Below are positions 10,052 through 22,272 of a stretch of DNA of 64,000 nucleotides, one piece after another. Position 1 is the stretch's first letter. The number at the start of each line of letters is the position of its first letter. This stretch comes from Enteractinococcus helveticum. GTDB lineage: Bacteria > Actinomycetota > Actinomycetes > Actinomycetales > Micrococcaceae. Both the position numbers and the translations under genes were made by a program. The stretch is taken from assembly GCF_020742345.1 (NCBI RefSeq), contig NZ_DYXC01000072.1:183458-247457 (forward strand), in the 5' to 3' direction. The notes under the pieces are model-generated. The model worked only from the letters and a program-made list of their open reading frames with translations. It searched no databases and had not been told where the DNA came from.

Positions 10052-10267
10052 ATGGAACTGCACGGTTCATTGAACATGATCGGTTACGGTCTGGCCGCAA
10101 TTGGCTCCGCTATTGGTGTGGGTCTGATCTTCGCTGCATACATCAACGGTGTAGCACGTCAGCCAGAATCCCAGTCGCAGCTGCAGCCAATTGCGCTGCT
10201 TGGTTTCGCTCTGGCAGAAGCTCTTGCCATTCTTGGTCTGGTCTTCGCCTTCGTTATTGGAGCCTAG
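10052..10267 (+). CDS. atpE: ATP synthase subunit c
   Basis: This 71-residue two-helix proteolipid forms the rotor ring. The proton-binding carboxylate is Glu56 in [11 protein letters not shown]. The polar loop RQP (36-38) that contacts the central stalk is intact. A glycine/alanine-rich first helix (GSAIGVG) is typical. AAAGGA lies seven bases before the ATG. It follows atpB after a 173-base gap, long for this operon and possibly a place of translational tuning, since c is needed in about ten copies per enzyme. Confidence 0.96.
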   Translation: MELHGSLNMIGYGLAAIGSAIGVGLIFAAYINGVARQPESQSQLQPIALLGFALAEALAILGLVFAFVIGA

Positions 10268-10322
10268 GCGCCATCCACGGTCGGTTATCATCCGACCTGA
10301 TATGTCTGTAATGAACACTTAA

Positions 10323-10909
<587 letters not shown>

Positions 10910-10910
<1 letters not shown>

Positions 10911-11722
10911 TGTCACAAGCATCGCGTGATTCATTGGCACAACTGCACACCGAGCTGAAAGCGACCCTTTCAGCCGGAGGAGTCGAACTCGGCGCCGAAC
11001 TGTTTGCGGCTTTGAAAGTGATCGACGAAAACGGTGCACTGCGCCGGTCGATCACCGACCCAACGGTTGAAGCCAACCGACGTCAAGAACTCATTCGCAA
11101 GGTCTTTGCTAATAAAGTCGCAACAAACACTGTGACCGTACTGCAAGATCTTGCCGGCGTACGCTGGACCACCGAACGCGAATTCGGTGATGCACTCGAA
11201 GAGATGGCAGCTACTACCGCTATCTACAACGCCGAACAGGGCGGTCTTGCAGGTCTGAAAACGCTCACACAGCAACTGCTGGAATTCAACCGTGTTGTTG
11301 AAGCCAGCCACGAACTGCAACGAGCACTAACAGACCAACAAGCACCGGTATCCTCCCGAGGCGATCTGGCTGACAACCTCATGTCGGCCAACGCCCTGAA
11401 CTCAGCCAAATTACTGGTACGTCAGGCCGTTGAAAACCCTCGCGGAGTCAAACCTGTTGATCTTGTTCGTCGTTTCGCTGATCTGAGCGCACAGCAACAA
11501 CGTCAGTGGATCGCCGATGTGACGGTGGCCCGTCCACTCCAGCAAGCTCAGCTTGATCGCTTGGCTGGCTCGCTGTCGTCCACTTTTGGTCGCCAGCTGC
11601 AGCTGAACGTTCACACTGACCCGCAGCTGATCGGCGGAATCCGGATCCAAGTTGGTGACGAAGTCATTGACTCCTCGGTCGCTTCTCGACTGAACGATCT
11701 GAACACTAAACTGGCCGGCTGA
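10910..11722 (+). CDS. atpH: ATP synthase subunit delta
   Basis: The delta subunit (OSCP equivalent) joins the peripheral stalk to the top of the F1 head. At 270 residues it is longer than the E. coli protein (177) but normal for actinobacteria, which have an N-terminal extension. The conserved C-terminal segment with IGGIRIQVGDEVIDSSV is clear (about residues 240-256). It overlaps atpF by one base. Confidence 0.94.
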
Positions 11723-11797
11723 AACCGGCACTCGAAACCTATACAACTAGGCCCATCACCACAATGATGTGGCATGAAAAGAGAGCAGGGACTGCAG

Positions 11798-13432
11798 ATG
11801 GCCGATTTGACCATCAACGCTGACGACGTCCGTGATGCCCTAAACGAGTTTGCGGAGTCGTACGAACCGGCCGACACCGAACGTGTCGAAGTCGGCTATG
11901 TCACGAGCGCAGCTGACGGTATTGCCCGTGTGGAAGGTCTTCCTTCCGTTATGTCTAACGAACTTCTTCGTTTCGACAATGGCATCACTGGACTGGCTCA
12001 GAACCTCGACCCACGTGAAATTGGCGTCGTTGTCCTGGGAGACTTCCAGGGTATTCAAGAAGGTATGAAAGTTTACCGTACCGGCGACGTACTGTCCGTA
12101 CCGGTTGGTGACGCTTTCATGGGTCGTGTTGTGAACCCACTGGGTGAACCAATCGACAACCTCGGTGCAATCGAAGACGAAGGCCGCCGTGCACTGGAAC
12201 TCCAGGCACCAGGTGTTACCCAGCGTAAGTCGGTACACGAACCACTTCAGACCGGGATGAAAGCCATTGACGCGATGATTCCGATCGGCCGTGGCCAGCG
12301 TCAGCTGATCATTGGTGACCGTCAGACCGGTAAAACCGCGATCGGTGTCGATGCGATCCTGAACCAGAAAGCGAACTGGGAATCGGGGGATCCGAATAAG
12401 CAGGTGCGTTGTATCTACGTTGCTGTGGGCCAGAAGGCTTCCACGATCGCATCGGTTCGTGCCACCCTGGAACGTGAAGGCGCACTGGAATACACCACCA
12501 TCGTTGCCTCACCAGCATCTGACCCAGCAGGCTTCAAATACCTGGCACCATACGCCGGATCAGCCATCGGTCAGCACTGGATGTACGGTGGCAAACACGT
12601 TCTGATTATTTTCGACGACCTATCGAAACAGGCTGAAGCATACCGTGCTGTATCGCTGCTGTTGCGTCGTCCTCCAGGCCGTGAAGCCTACCCAGGTGAC
12701 GTGTTTTACCTTCACTCGCGGCTGTTGGAACGTTGTGCGAAACTCTCCGATGAACTGGGTGCCGGCTCCATGACCGGTCTGCCAATCGTTGAGACCAAAG
12801 CTAACGATGTTTCGGCCTACATCCCAACCAACGTTATTTCGATTACCGACGGCCAGATCTTCTTACAGTCTGACCTGTTCAACGCCAACCAGCGTCCAGC
12901 TGTTGACGTTGGTATCTCGGTATCACGCGTTGGTGGTGCAGCCCAGACCAAGGCGCTGAAATCTGTCTCCGGTACTCTGCGCATTGATCTGGCACAGTAC
13001 CGCGATATGGAAGCCTTTGCGATGTTTGCCTCGGACCTTGATGCATCGACTCGTCGACAACTGGACCGTGGTGCACGGCTGATGGAACTGCTCAAGCAGC
13101 CGCAGTACACCCCATACCCGGTTGAAGACCAGGTTGTTTCGATCTGGGCTGGTTCGCAAGGTCACATGGACGATGTTCCAGTCTCCGATGTGCTGCGCTT
13201 TGAATCAGAATTCTTGCAGCACCTGCGTCTGAACAACATTGCATTAGCTGACATTGCCGAATCCGGTCGTTTGAACGATGATGTCATTGCGGTCTTGGAG
13301 CAGGAAGTGACCAGCTTCAAGAAGTCCTTCCTCGCTCAGGGAGGCAATACCGTCCAGCCTGGCAACGAGGAATTCGACGCCATCGATGAGGACGCCGTTG
13401 AACAAGAACGCATCGTCCGCCAGAAACGCTGA
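11798..13432 (+). CDS. atpA: ATP synthase subunit alpha
   Basis: The 544-residue protein is the non-catalytic nucleotide-binding subunit of F1. Walker A is [11 protein letters not shown] (around residue 172), and the alpha signature near [17 protein letters not shown] is present. ATG 11798 is used because the family starts [11 protein letters not shown]; an in-frame ATG eight codons upstream exists. The C-terminal extension rich in Glu/Asp after about residue 510 is common in actinobacteria, where it has been linked to suppression of ATP hydrolysis in mycobacteria. Confidence 0.97.
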   Translation: MADLTINADDVRDALNEFAESYEPADTERVEVGYVTSAADGIARVEGLPSVMSNELLRFDNGITGLAQNLDPREIGVVVLGDFQGIQEGMKVYRTGDVLSVPVGDAFMGRVVNPLGEPIDNLGAIEDEGRRALELQAPGVTQRKSVHEPLQTGMKAIDAMIPIGRGQRQLIIGDRQTGKTAIGVDAILNQKANWESGDPNKQVRCIYVAVGQKASTIASVRATLEREGALEYTTIVASPASDPAGFKYLAPYAGSAIGQHWMYGGKHVLIIFDDLSKQAEAYRAVSLLLRRPPGREAYPGDVFYLHSRLLERCAKLSDELGAGSMTGLPIVETKANDVSAYIPTNVISITDGQIFLQSDLFNANQRPAVDVGISVSRVGGAAQTKALKSVSGTLRIDLAQYRDMEAFAMFASDLDASTRRQLDRGARLMELLKQPQYTPYPVEDQVVSIWAGSQGHMDDVPVSDVLRFESEFLQHLRLNNIALADIAESGRLNDDVIAVLEQEVTSFKKSFLAQGGNTVQPGNEEFDAIDEDAVEQERIVRQKR

Positions 13433-13446
13433 TCGACCCTAGCTCA

Positions 13447-13470
13447 AGGTGCCGGGAATACCCGGCACCT
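13447..13470. other. Intercistronic hairpin between atpA and atpG
   Basis: A perfect 10-bp inverted repeat (arms 13447-13456 and 13461-13470) encloses the four-base loop AATA, in the 63-base gap between atpA and atpG. It has no T-run after it, so it looks like an mRNA stability or processing element rather than a terminator. Confidence 0.7.
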
Positions 13471-13495
13471 GCTATAGGTCACAGAAAGGAAAAGC

Positions 13496-14392
13496 ATGTC
13501 AGCATCCGATATTCGGGTCTTTCGCAATAAGATCGATTCGACGACGTCGATGAAGAAGATCTTTAATGCGATGGAACTGATCGCTACTTCGCGAATCGGT
13601 AAGGCACGCCAGCGTGTGGCAGCATCGATGCCCTATGCGAATGCAATCACCCGGGCAGTTTCCGCCGTAGCCTCGCAACAAGACATTGAGCACGTTTTGA
13701 CGTCGGAACCAGAAAACCCACGTCGCGCAGCCGTGCTCATCATGTCCAGCGACCGCGGTCTGGCCGGTGCATACTCCGCAAACATCCTGCGTCACGCAGA
13801 GACCTTGATCGAACGCCTTACTGATGAAGGCAAGACCGCCGACCTATACTTGATCGGTCGCAAGGCTCAGGCGTACTTTGATTTCCGTAACCGTTCGTAT
13901 AAGAAATTCTGGACCGGTTCGACAGATAACCCAGAATTTGATGTCGCAAAGGACGTCGGCGAAACTCTTGTCGATGCCTTCCTAACCGACTATGAAGACG
14001 GCGGCGTGGACGAAATCCATATCGTCTATACCGAATTCAAGAGCATGGTCAAACAAGATCCAACGGTTGTTCGTCTTCTGCCACTGGAAATAGTGGAAGA
14101 AGAAGTCACCGACGAATCGGACTTATTGCCACTCTACGACTACGAACCAGCCCCAGAAGATGTCTTAGATGCACTGCTGCCGAAATACATTGAGTCGAGA
14201 ATCTTCTCGTCGATGTTGCAGGCTGCCGCATCTGAACTGGCCAACCGTCAACGAGCTATGAGTGCAGCCGGTGATAACGCCGAAGATCTCATCCGTGAAT
14301 ACACTTTGCTGATGAACAACGCCCGTCAGGCTTCCATTACTCAGGAGCTCACCGAACTCATCGCCGGTGCAGATGCACTGGCAGAGTCCTAA
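13496..14392 (+). CDS. atpG: ATP synthase subunit gamma
   Basis: Gamma is the rotating central stalk inside the alpha3-beta3 head. The 298-residue protein has the N-terminal helix [18 protein letters not shown] and the C-terminal helix with [17 protein letters not shown]. An insertion around residues 190-215 ([22 protein letters not shown]) matches the loop typical of actinobacterial gamma subunits. GAAAGGAAAAGC precedes ATG 13496. Confidence 0.96.
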   Translation: MSASDIRVFRNKIDSTTSMKKIFNAMELIATSRIGKARQRVAASMPYANAITRAVSAVASQQDIEHVLTSEPENPRRAAVLIMSSDRGLAGAYSANILRHAETLIERLTDEGKTADLYLIGRKAQAYFDFRNRSYKKFWTGSTDNPEFDVAKDVGETLVDAFLTDYEDGGVDEIHIVYTEFKSMVKQDPTVVRLLPLEIVEEEVTDESDLLPLYDYEPAPEDVLDALLPKYIESRIFSSMLQAAASELANRQRAMSAAGDNAEDLIREYTLLMNNARQASITQELTELIAGADALAES

Positions 14393-14418
14393 ACGGGCTG
14401 ACACCACAGCCTCACTGA

Positions 14419-15906
<1,488 letters not shown>

Positions 15907-15911
15907 ATCTC

Positions 15912-16181
15912 ATGGCCGATAATTTTCTGGACGTCGAAATCGTTGCCGAAGACCACTTCGTGTGGTCTGGGCAAGCCCGCTCCGTGTCTGCCCGCACCAT
16001 CGACGGTGAGATTGGGATTCTTCCCGGTCACACTCCGCTGCTCGCGGTGCTAGGTGACGGCGAAGTCGTGGTCGAAGCAGCAGACGGCGAAGCCGTGGTC
16101 GCACAGGCCAACGGCGGGTTCTTCTCGGTTGATTCAAATCGGGTGACCATCGCCGCAACGCAAGCGGAGCTGTCAGCCTAA
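15912..16181 (+). CDS. atpC: ATP synthase subunit epsilon, short form
   Basis: Epsilon links gamma to the c-ring and regulates the motor. The 89-residue protein has the beta-sandwich domain, with the signature DGEIGILPGHTPLLAVL (about residues 33-49), but lacks the C-terminal helical hairpin that inhibits ATP hydrolysis in E. coli (139 residues). Short epsilon forms are usual in this group. ATG 15912 lies five bases after the atpD stop. Confidence 0.94.
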   Translation: MADNFLDVEIVAEDHFVWSGQARSVSARTIDGEIGILPGHTPLLAVLGDGEVVVEAADGEAVVAQANGGFFSVDSNRVTIAATQAELSA

Positions 16182-16182
16182 C

Positions 16183-16635
16183 ATGCCGTCGTGGCTGGCC
16201 TGGACGCTTATCGGTATCGCGGTTATAGCGTTCGTAACGGTTATTATCATCGCCTGGCGATTATTTATGCTGCTACGAACACCCGGATCCTTTAAAGCCC
16301 GTCTGGTCAGCAAACACGACGACGAAAAACCCGGCAAACCTGTGGTCGTATCGTATAACGAATACTCGGTGGAAATCTTCAGCGTGTATTCGATGTGGCC
16401 GCGGCCGACCGCCAGTGTGCCTCGGCACACGCTCGATGTGACACGGTTCCCGCGTCGAACCCGCATTCGTTCCTGGTTGCGGTTAGACAATCTCGGAACC
16501 GGAGAAAACATCAAACTCAGCGCCGCGCACGCCCACGTGTCCGAACTGACCACATGGTACGAATCCGGCCCCGCTGTCGGCATCGGACACTGGCGTGAAC
16601 CGCCACGACGTCGACAACGTCGGCGGTATTTCTAA
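16183..16635 (+). CDS. DUF2550 family membrane-anchored protein
   Basis: A 150-residue protein with one N-terminal membrane helix (about residues 4-27) and a basic, Trp/Arg-rich cytoplasmic domain. Size, topology and position straight after atpC match the actinobacterial DUF2550 family. Its function is not known. It starts one base after the atpC stop and so is very likely part of the atp transcript. A strong bidirectional terminator follows. Confidence 0.85.
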   Translation: MPSWLAWTLIGIAVIAFVTVIIIAWRLFMLLRTPGSFKARLVSKHDDEKPGKPVVVSYNEYSVEIFSVYSMWPRPTASVPRHTLDVTRFPRRTRIRSWLRLDNLGTGENIKLSAAHAHVSELTTWYESGPAVGIGHWREPPRRRQRRRYF

Positions 16636-16646
16636 GTTCATATGAC

Positions 16647-16690
16647 AATCGGTCGACAGGGTACGTGGATGGCCCTGTCGACCGATTTCG
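16647..16690. terminator. Bidirectional terminator between atp operon and nagA
   Basis: A perfect 15-bp stem (16647-16661 with 16673-16687) with an 11-base loop lies between two convergent genes. It ends in TTT on the plus strand and has A/T-rich edges on both sides. Confidence 0.85.
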
Positions 16691-16722
16691 TTAAGCACGA
16701 TCGTAGACCAGCAGATTGCTAT

Positions 16723-17664
16723 TCAGCGCTGCATCGCCGCACAAACTCGTTGATGATCAAATCCGGCGGCGACTAAATTTTCATGGATGGTCAATAAGTC
16801 TTTGCCACCCGAAGCCAGGGTGGTGCTGCCGGTAAGTTGTGGACCGGTTGCTTGAGGGTAGTGCAGTTCGGTGTGGCCCAACCGTGGACGTCCTGCTATT
16901 ACTGGCTCAACGCCGCGGGGCAGTGTTGCAGCCGAGGCATCGGAGACCAAGCGGATTGCCTCGGGCCAGCGGTCCAGCCACCAGCGCACGAGGGGTAAAT
17001 CCACGTGGTAGCCATCTGCAATCAACTCCACAATAACCTCACCGCTTGCTACCGCCTCTGCCACCGCGAGAACGGGTCCTGGATCGCGATGATGAAAACC
17101 ACGCATCGCGTTATATAAATGGGTGATGGTCACCGGTTGACCCGTGAGCTCATGAATCAAGGCTATACCGTGGCGCATCTGGTGGTAATCGGCAGCGGTA
17201 TGGCCCAGCGCAGGTTCGATACCGTGGCGGACCAGCTGCTCAACAGCATGCTCAAAGCCAGGCACTTCGGGAGCCAGCGTCATCATGGTGATCAGCTGGC
17301 TGTACTGTTGGTACTCAAATACGGTTTCTAGGAATAGCCTGCCACGTTCTTCTTGTGGGTTGATGATGGCCCCAACAGGATGCGCACCGGCATATTCGGG
17401 TGCAAGAAAAGGTCCTTCTAAATGCACGCCGTCTATGAGCCCATCTGACTGTAAGCAACGCAACCGGTCCAGCGTATTGGGCAGTGTTGCCCGGTCAACC
17501 GTCGGGATTGAAGCGGTGACACCGGTGGTTCGGCGGGAAGCCAGCAGGCTGAGCACCGCGCGAATGGCACTAACACTCGAGGTCGCAAAATCAACACCGG
17601 CCAGACCGTGAATGTGACGGTCGGAAAAGGTGTTGGTGCACTCAGAAGAGGCGCGCATCAGCAT
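16723..17664 (-). CDS. nagA: N-acetylglucosamine-6-phosphate deacetylase, N-terminally short
   Basis: NagA removes acetate from GlcNAc-6-phosphate in amino-sugar and wall recycling. The amidohydrolase core is intact: HxH (DRHIHG), the metal Glu in [24 protein letters not shown] and THLYNAM histidines, and the catalytic Asp in LVSDASAA. At about 313 residues it lacks the 50-60-residue N-terminal beta-sandwich strand block found in usual NagA (380-400); the frame begins almost at the HxH. ATG 17664 overlaps the upstream nucS gene; ATG 17658 and 17685 are alternatives. No nagB or PTS gene is near. Function may be retained or modified. Confidence 0.82.
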   Translation of the reverse strand: MLMRASSECTNTFSDRHIHGLAGVDFATSSVSAIRAVLSLLASRRTTGVTASIPTVDRATLPNTLDRLRCLQSDGLIDGVHLEGPFLAPEYAGAHPVGAIINPQEERGRLFLETVFEYQQYSQLITMMTLAPEVPGFEHAVEQLVRHGIEPALGHTAADYHQMRHGIALIHELTGQPVTITHLYNAMRGFHHRDPGPVLAVAEAVASGEVIVELIADGYHVDLPLVRWWLDRWPEAIRLVSDASAATLPRGVEPVIAGRPRLGHTELHYPQATGPQLTGSTTLASGGKDLLTIHENLVAAGFDHQRVCAAMQR

Positions 17665-18337
17665 CGTCGACGCCTCGCATGGCATCGTAGTCTAAGGTCA
17701 CGGTGCTAAAGCCCCGATCCTCGGCTAAAACACGTGCCTGTGGTTTGATCTGCTGGGCAGCGAAAATACCGTGCACAGGAGCCAGCAGGGGATCACGGTT
17801 GAGTAATTCAACGTACCGGGACAGTTGCTCGACGCCGTCGATATCTCCGCGACGCTTCAACTCGACTGCCACAGTTTCACCGGTGCCGTTCTTAGCCAAA
17901 ATATCGACCGGCCCGATCGCTGTCATATATTCACGGCGGATGAGTTTATACCCTGAACCCAGCAGGTGAATCTGTTCGGCTAACAGCCGTTGCAGATCAG
18001 CCTCCACGCCATCTTTGACTAATCCCGGATCCACACCGAGTTCGTGGCTGGAATCGTGGTCGATACAGTAAATACTAATGATCAGGCGGTCATCTGACTT
18101 CTGCGACTGCACCGTCCAGATCGTTCCAATACCCTCTTGCCGCTCGGTCTCGGTGGGTTCGGAGACGAGTAACTTCGCCGGGGGAGTCATCCAGTTGAGC
18201 GGTTTATACGAACCACCATCGGAGTGGACCAGTACGGCACCGTCGGCCTTGATCATAATGAGGCGTTTGGCCGGGGGTAAATAGGCATTAAGCCGGCCAG
18301 CATAGGTGACAGAACATTCAGCAATGACAAGTCGCAT
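17642..18337 (-). CDS. nucS: Mismatch-specific endonuclease NucS (EndoMS)
   Basis: NucS cuts both strands at G-T and similar mismatches and replaces MutS/MutL repair in most actinobacteria. The 231-residue protein begins [16 protein letters not shown], the family start. Its nuclease domain shows GPVDILAKN and [20 protein letters not shown] (the D-ExK catalytic core). The C-terminus DADARLF is short and acidic; in this family the C-terminal tail binds the sliding clamp. ATG 18337 is preferred to an upstream in-frame ATG at 18373 because of the family start. TAGACT lies ten bases upstream of it. Confidence 0.93.
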   Translation of the reverse strand: MRLVIAECSVTYAGRLNAYLPPAKRLIMIKADGAVLVHSDGGSYKPLNWMTPPAKLLVSEPTETERQEGIGTIWTVQSQKSDDRLIISIYCIDHDSSHELGVDPGLVKDGVEADLQRLLAEQIHLLGSGYKLIRREYMTAIGPVDILAKNGTGETVAVELKRRGDIDGVEQLSRYVELLNRDPLLAPVHGIFAAQQIKPQARVLAEDRGFSTVTLDYDAMRGVDDADARLF

Positions 18338-18402
18338 AACGGGCCTTAGTCTACTGGGTATTTTGTATTTCATAGTGCAGCCGGGTGGGTCGGCGAGTAT
18401 GT

Positions 18403-18408
18403 GACAAT
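18403..18408 (+). promoter_or_regulatory. Candidate -10 box, leaderless start
   Basis: GACAAT lies six bases before ATG 18415, which has no ribosome binding site. This is the spacing expected when transcription begins at the start codon. Confidence 0.4.
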
Positions 18409-18414
18409 AGGTGC

Positions 18415-18744
18415 ATGGCTCGCAAGAATAAGCGCCGTCGTGATCAGAATCCCAAACGCGGCAGAAGAACCCGTCCCGTCGGAGAACTCAACCGAGCCGT
18501 TTTTGACACGAACTACTCTCACGAAGAGTCCTTTGACGGCGGATGGCACGTTCGGCAGATCCCGGCCTGGCGTGCGGTGAAAATCTACACCTGTCCGGGG
18601 TGTTTGCGGCACATCCCGCAGGGCCAGACGCACGTGGTTACCTGGCGGTCAGACTGGCTCATGGGAGATGAAGATGCCGGCCAATTACGTCGTCATTGGC
18701 ATAGTGCTTGCTGGAATAATCGGCGCCAAGATATGCGATATTAG
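18415..18744 (+). CDS. Small basic protein with CxxC...H/C zinc site
   Basis: A 109-residue protein with a strongly basic N-terminus ([18 protein letters not shown]) and a compact domain containing CPGC (about residues 62-65), then a later HWHSAC. The four Cys/His positions would suit one zinc ion. Similar actinobacterial proteins are often labelled ATP/GTP-binding, without real support in the sequence. No function can be assigned. The stop codon overlaps that of the convergent AI-2E gene. Confidence 0.75.
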   Translation: MARKNKRRRDQNPKRGRRTRPVGELNRAVFDTNYSHEESFDGGWHVRQIPAWRAVKIYTCPGCLRHIPQGQTHVVTWRSDWLMGDEDAGQLRRHWHSACWNNRRQDMRY

Positions 18745-19988
18745 CGCGCGTCCTGATAGGGCACATACACTTCTCGTACGAGTACCAAAAAGCCGGCGAC
18801 CACGGGAATGGCCATCAGCGCGCCCAACACACCCAGTAGGGAGCCGCCGGCAATGACGCCGATGACGGCCAATGCACCTGGGATTGCTACCGCGCGTTGC
18901 ATAATGCGCGGAGAGATCACATAGGCCTCGACTTGTAGGTATATGAAATATATGATCGCGAAGATCAGAGCGGATTGCCAACCGGCAAATAGTGCCAGCA
19001 GCGTGATGATGATGCCACCGGTAACCGCGCCCACCAACGGGATAAAAGCCATGAATCCGGCAAATAATGCCAACAGTGCGGCATATTGCAACCCGGCGAT
19101 GGACACGGCAATGAACGCCACGATGCCATTGAGCGTGGCCACGATGGTCTGTCCGACAATATAGTGTCCCACGGACCCGGTAATTTTCTCCGAGAGGTAT
19201 TCGAGCCGTTCACGGCGCGATCGCGGAGCCAGCCGGTAGAGCCACTGTTTAATGGTGGGTAGCGAGGCCAGAAAGTACAAGGTCAGCACGACGACGATCA
19301 GAACCGAGAAGCCAACATTGACCACGGCGGTACCAAACCCCAGAATACCGCCGAGCAAGGTGGTGATATTGGAGGTATCCGAAACGAATTTATTGACCTC
19401 GGTGGTGATGACCGTGGCAACATCGAATTCGTCGTCGATAGCACGGAAGAAATCTGAGGCAATAAAATCTGACACCACGGTCGGTAAGATCTGGGCAAAT
19501 TCGGTGGTCTGTTCCACGATTACCGGGATCAGCGTGGAAATAAAGATCGTCACGATCCCGATCAAAATGGTCACCGCCGCTGCGACACCGACCCCGCGGG
19601 GTGCACCCCAGGATTGGATTTTGGTGACGATCGGATCCAAACCCAGCGTGATGAAAATTGCTGCCAGAATCCAAACGAGCAGTTGAACATTTGATGACAC
19701 CAGCACGTAGACGGCCAGTGCCAGCCCGACGCCAACAGTCAGTAAGAATCCGGTTCTGATCGGGCGCGATACGAGCTCCACCGGGCCGGTGGGCGGGCGT
19801 TCGGAGGTGAAATCTTCGGCCTGAGTGATCGGGCTGGCAGGGTACTCGTCCGGCTCGGGCACGCGAAATTGTTGTCTGGCGCGGGTCGTAGCCAACTGGG
19901 CACGCGCCCCGGTGATGCGTTGCTTAATATTTTGGAACAGGTTCGACTTTGGCCTGTCCGACTTCGAATTCTCCGCCACAGCCTCCAC
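18741..19988 (-). CDS. AI-2E family transporter (first copy)
   Basis: This polytopic membrane protein of about 415 residues has a soluble N-terminal tail of some 80 residues, about seven to eight hydrophobic segments and the extracytoplasmic helical region between the early and late helices that marks the AI-2E/PerM exporter family. The region FIPLVGAVTGG and the final GVLGALMAIPVVA are typical. Members export small molecules or ions; no substrate can be read from sequence. The start is uncertain: GTG 19988 is used since the frame upstream (to 20210) runs into the divergent gene and looks non-coding. A second copy is at 57.1 kb. Confidence 0.82.
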   Translation of the reverse strand: MEAVAENSKSDRPKSNLFQNIKQRITGARAQLATTRARQQFRVPEPDEYPASPITQAEDFTSERPPTGPVELVSRPIRTGFLLTVGVGLALAVYVLVSSNVQLLVWILAAIFITLGLDPIVTKIQSWGAPRGVGVAAAVTILIGIVTIFISTLIPVIVEQTTEFAQILPTVVSDFIASDFFRAIDDEFDVATVITTEVNKFVSDTSNITTLLGGILGFGTAVVNVGFSVLIVVVLTLYFLASLPTIKQWLYRLAPRSRRERLEYLSEKITGSVGHYIVGQTIVATLNGIVAFIAVSIAGLQYAALLALFAGFMAFIPLVGAVTGGIIITLLALFAGWQSALIFAIIYFIYLQVEAYVISPRIMQRAVAIPGALAVIGVIAGGSLLGVLGALMAIPVVAGFLVLVREVYVPYQDAR

Positions 19989-20125
19989 ATTACGATACGA
20001 TGCCGCCGCTGTGGCAGACCCGAACGGCGCGGTGGCGATGGGATTGCTACTATGATGGAAAATTAGCCAGGTGGCATCGACCAGGTGCGCCAAACCGAGC
20101 AATCGAACGGAAAAGGTGGCAGGTT

Positions 20126-22216
20126 TTGAAAACTCTCGGCGGTATCGGCGCCATGATTCTGGGCGTCGTCGCGATTTTAGTCTCCGTGGGGCTGCAAACC
20201 ATTTGGGCACCCCCGGCCGTATTCAACGCGACCACCGAAACAACCCAAGACGCCCCGCTGACTATCATTACCGACGGGGTGGACATTGACCCGGATGAGG
20301 CCATCGAATATACCGTGAAAGGTGACGGCGAGTTCACCTTGATGTACGGCCAGTTGCGTGACATTGAAGCCTGGGTTGGCGACGCCGCACATCATCGCAT
20401 CGACGGAGTCAATACTGACGTGGGCCGCGGGGAAGACCCCAGCGTCAACATCACCTATGTGGATGGACAAGCCGAAGTGCCCAACCCGGTGACCTCAGAT
20501 TTGTGGTTGGCCACCCAAGAAGTCACCGATGAGGTCACCCAACGCTGGACCCGCACCGATGCAGGGGAGTGGGGCCTGCTGATCGCCGTCGACGGAACAG
20601 CTCCCGCACCTGCCGATTTCAGTGTTTCCTGGGTCAACGTTGAACCCAGCTCACCGCTGATCGTGCCGCTGATGATCGCGGGCATTGCCCTGGTCCTTCT
20701 TGGCATTGCCTTGCTGATCTGGCGCTTTGTTGAATTTCGACGACGTGCCAAACGCACTTCGGGACGCCGCGCCGCGCAACGCGGCGACTACACCGGTCTG
20801 ACGGCAGCCGATGTCATGGCGGGCAGTGAATCAACGACCCAGACGCTATCTGTTGAACAGATCGAGGCCGGCGAACCGGTCCAGGATCCCCAGACCGATC
20901 AAGCCACCGAGGTTGTGGCCGGTCTGCCACTGACCGAAGATGACCAACTTGCCGATGAAGATGAATTGGCGATTCGTGGTTCGACTGCCGACAAGACCAG
21001 CCGCGTGGACGAGCCTGCTGACAATACCGACCCCGAGGACGATCACCTCGACGACGATGAGGATGCCCCCGGCGGGTCTGCTGGCCCGGATCACGACCCG
21101 ACAACCGGGCAGCCGCCGCTGTCAGACGCACCAGAAGATCACGACCACCCCGAAGATACAAAAGACAACGGTGGATTCTTGCGCCGGACGATTACTGCGC
21201 TGTCAGCCACGGGGCTGGCCATCGGCCTGGGTGTCGGTCCGGTGCATGCCAGCTCGGAAGCTCCGGCAGAAGACGACATTTCGGACCAGGTCGATCAGAA
21301 CCAGCTGGAAGAAGAAGGTGCTGCCGAAGACTCCGATACCTTCCCGATCGTCGTCGATGCTCAATTTGAACAGATCCTCGAGGCCGTGTCCACAACCACC
21401 GAACAGGCTGATGCAGACTTTGATGCCGAAGCACTCACCGGACGCGTGGCGGGCCACGCGCTGCGTTCGCGCCAGGATTCTTACCGCAACCACACAATCG
21501 ATGCAGACTATCCGAGCCGAATCCCGGTGGCCTCCGATGAGATTCTGGCGACCTGGATGGATCGTGATGAGTCCTTCCCACGCACCATCTACGCTGTCAC
21601 CAGTGACGCCGAAGGCTCGGCAACCCAGCTATTGGTGTTGCGCCAAGAGGATGCTCGCTCGCAGTACCAGCTGGTTCAAAACGCCCCCTTTGCTCCCGGG
21701 GCAGAGCTGCCCGCCGGATCCCTGACCGATCACAGTGTGGTGAATATGGCCAACGACGAGTCCACCGACTTGGTCATGTCCCCTAACGCTGCTGTTGAAG
21801 CACTGGCCGACTATCTTACGGATCCGGAGGCCGAATCCGCAGACCAGATTGCCGATAACGAGTGGATCGAGATGATTCACGAACACCAGGCCGACCTGGA
21901 AGAAACCCACAGGGAAAACGACATTGATGCCAGCGTGACTCGAAACCTATTCGAAGACTCCGTGACCTCGGTACGTCTGCCCAACGGATCCGCCTTGGTC
22001 TTTGGCACCATGAACTCGTTGGAGTCGCTGACCCCGCAAGAAGAAGGTGCCACAGTTGATGTCACCGATCTTGTTCAGGAAGTTGGCGAATTCCCGTCGT
22101 CGTCTCGCGAGGAACAGGTGCGCATCCGCTACCGTGAACAATTTGCGTTGCTGATTCCTTCCGACGGCGAAGTTTCGCTGGCCGGATATGAGACCGTTCT
22201 ATCTACCGTTGACTAA
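20126..22216 (+). CDS. Large membrane protein with acidic linker, unknown function
   Basis: About 696 residues if translation begins at TTG 20126, which follows AAAAGGTGGCAGG. Visible parts: a membrane helix (about 5-27), an outside domain of about 140 residues, a second helix (about 175-202) ending in RRRAKR, a very acidic low-complexity linker (205-350), a third hydrophobic segment after RRTITALS (about 353-375) ending VHASSEA like a signal sequence, and a 320-residue acidic C-terminal domain. Topology would place the two folded domains outside and the linker inside. I do not recognise the family. It precedes the CnoX-like gene by 56 bases. Confidence 0.72.
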   Translation: MKTLGGIGAMILGVVAILVSVGLQTIWAPPAVFNATTETTQDAPLTIITDGVDIDPDEAIEYTVKGDGEFTLMYGQLRDIEAWVGDAAHHRIDGVNTDVGRGEDPSVNITYVDGQAEVPNPVTSDLWLATQEVTDEVTQRWTRTDAGEWGLLIAVDGTAPAPADFSVSWVNVEPSSPLIVPLMIAGIALVLLGIALLIWRFVEFRRRAKRTSGRRAAQRGDYTGLTAADVMAGSESTTQTLSVEQIEAGEPVQDPQTDQATEVVAGLPLTEDDQLADEDELAIRGSTADKTSRVDEPADNTDPEDDHLDDDEDAPGGSAGPDHDPTTGQPPLSDAPEDHDHPEDTKDNGGFLRRTITALSATGLAIGLGVGPVHASSEAPAEDDISDQVDQNQLEEEGAAEDSDTFPIVVDAQFEQILEAVSTTTEQADADFDAEALTGRVAGHALRSRQDSYRNHTIDADYPSRIPVASDEILATWMDRDESFPRTIYAVTSDAEGSATQLLVLRQEDARSQYQLVQNAPFAPGAELPAGSLTDHSVVNMANDESTDLVMSPNAAVEALADYLTDPEAESADQIADNEWIEMIHEHQADLEETHRENDIDASVTRNLFEDSVTSVRLPNGSALVFGTMNSLESLTPQEEGATVDVTDLVQEVGEFPSSSREEQVRIRYREQFALLIPSDGEVSLAGYETVLSTVD

Positions 22217-22225
22217 CCAGCACAC

Positions 22226-22231
22226 TAGACT
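22226..22231 (+). promoter_or_regulatory. Candidate -10 box for the CnoX-like gene
   Basis: TAGACT is placed 41 bases before ATG 22273, which has its own GAAGAAGAGG ribosome binding site. It is the same hexamer found at the leaderless starts in this window. Confidence 0.35.
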
Positions 22232-22272
22232 GGTGATCACGTCCACGAGCCGAATCTGAGAAGAAGAGGATT

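Noticed and set aside
18741..20210. The longer AI-2E frame with about 74 extra N-terminal residues
   Set aside because: The extension is composed of shadow-like sequence (Arg-rich, without ribosome binding site) and overlaps the start of the divergent gene.
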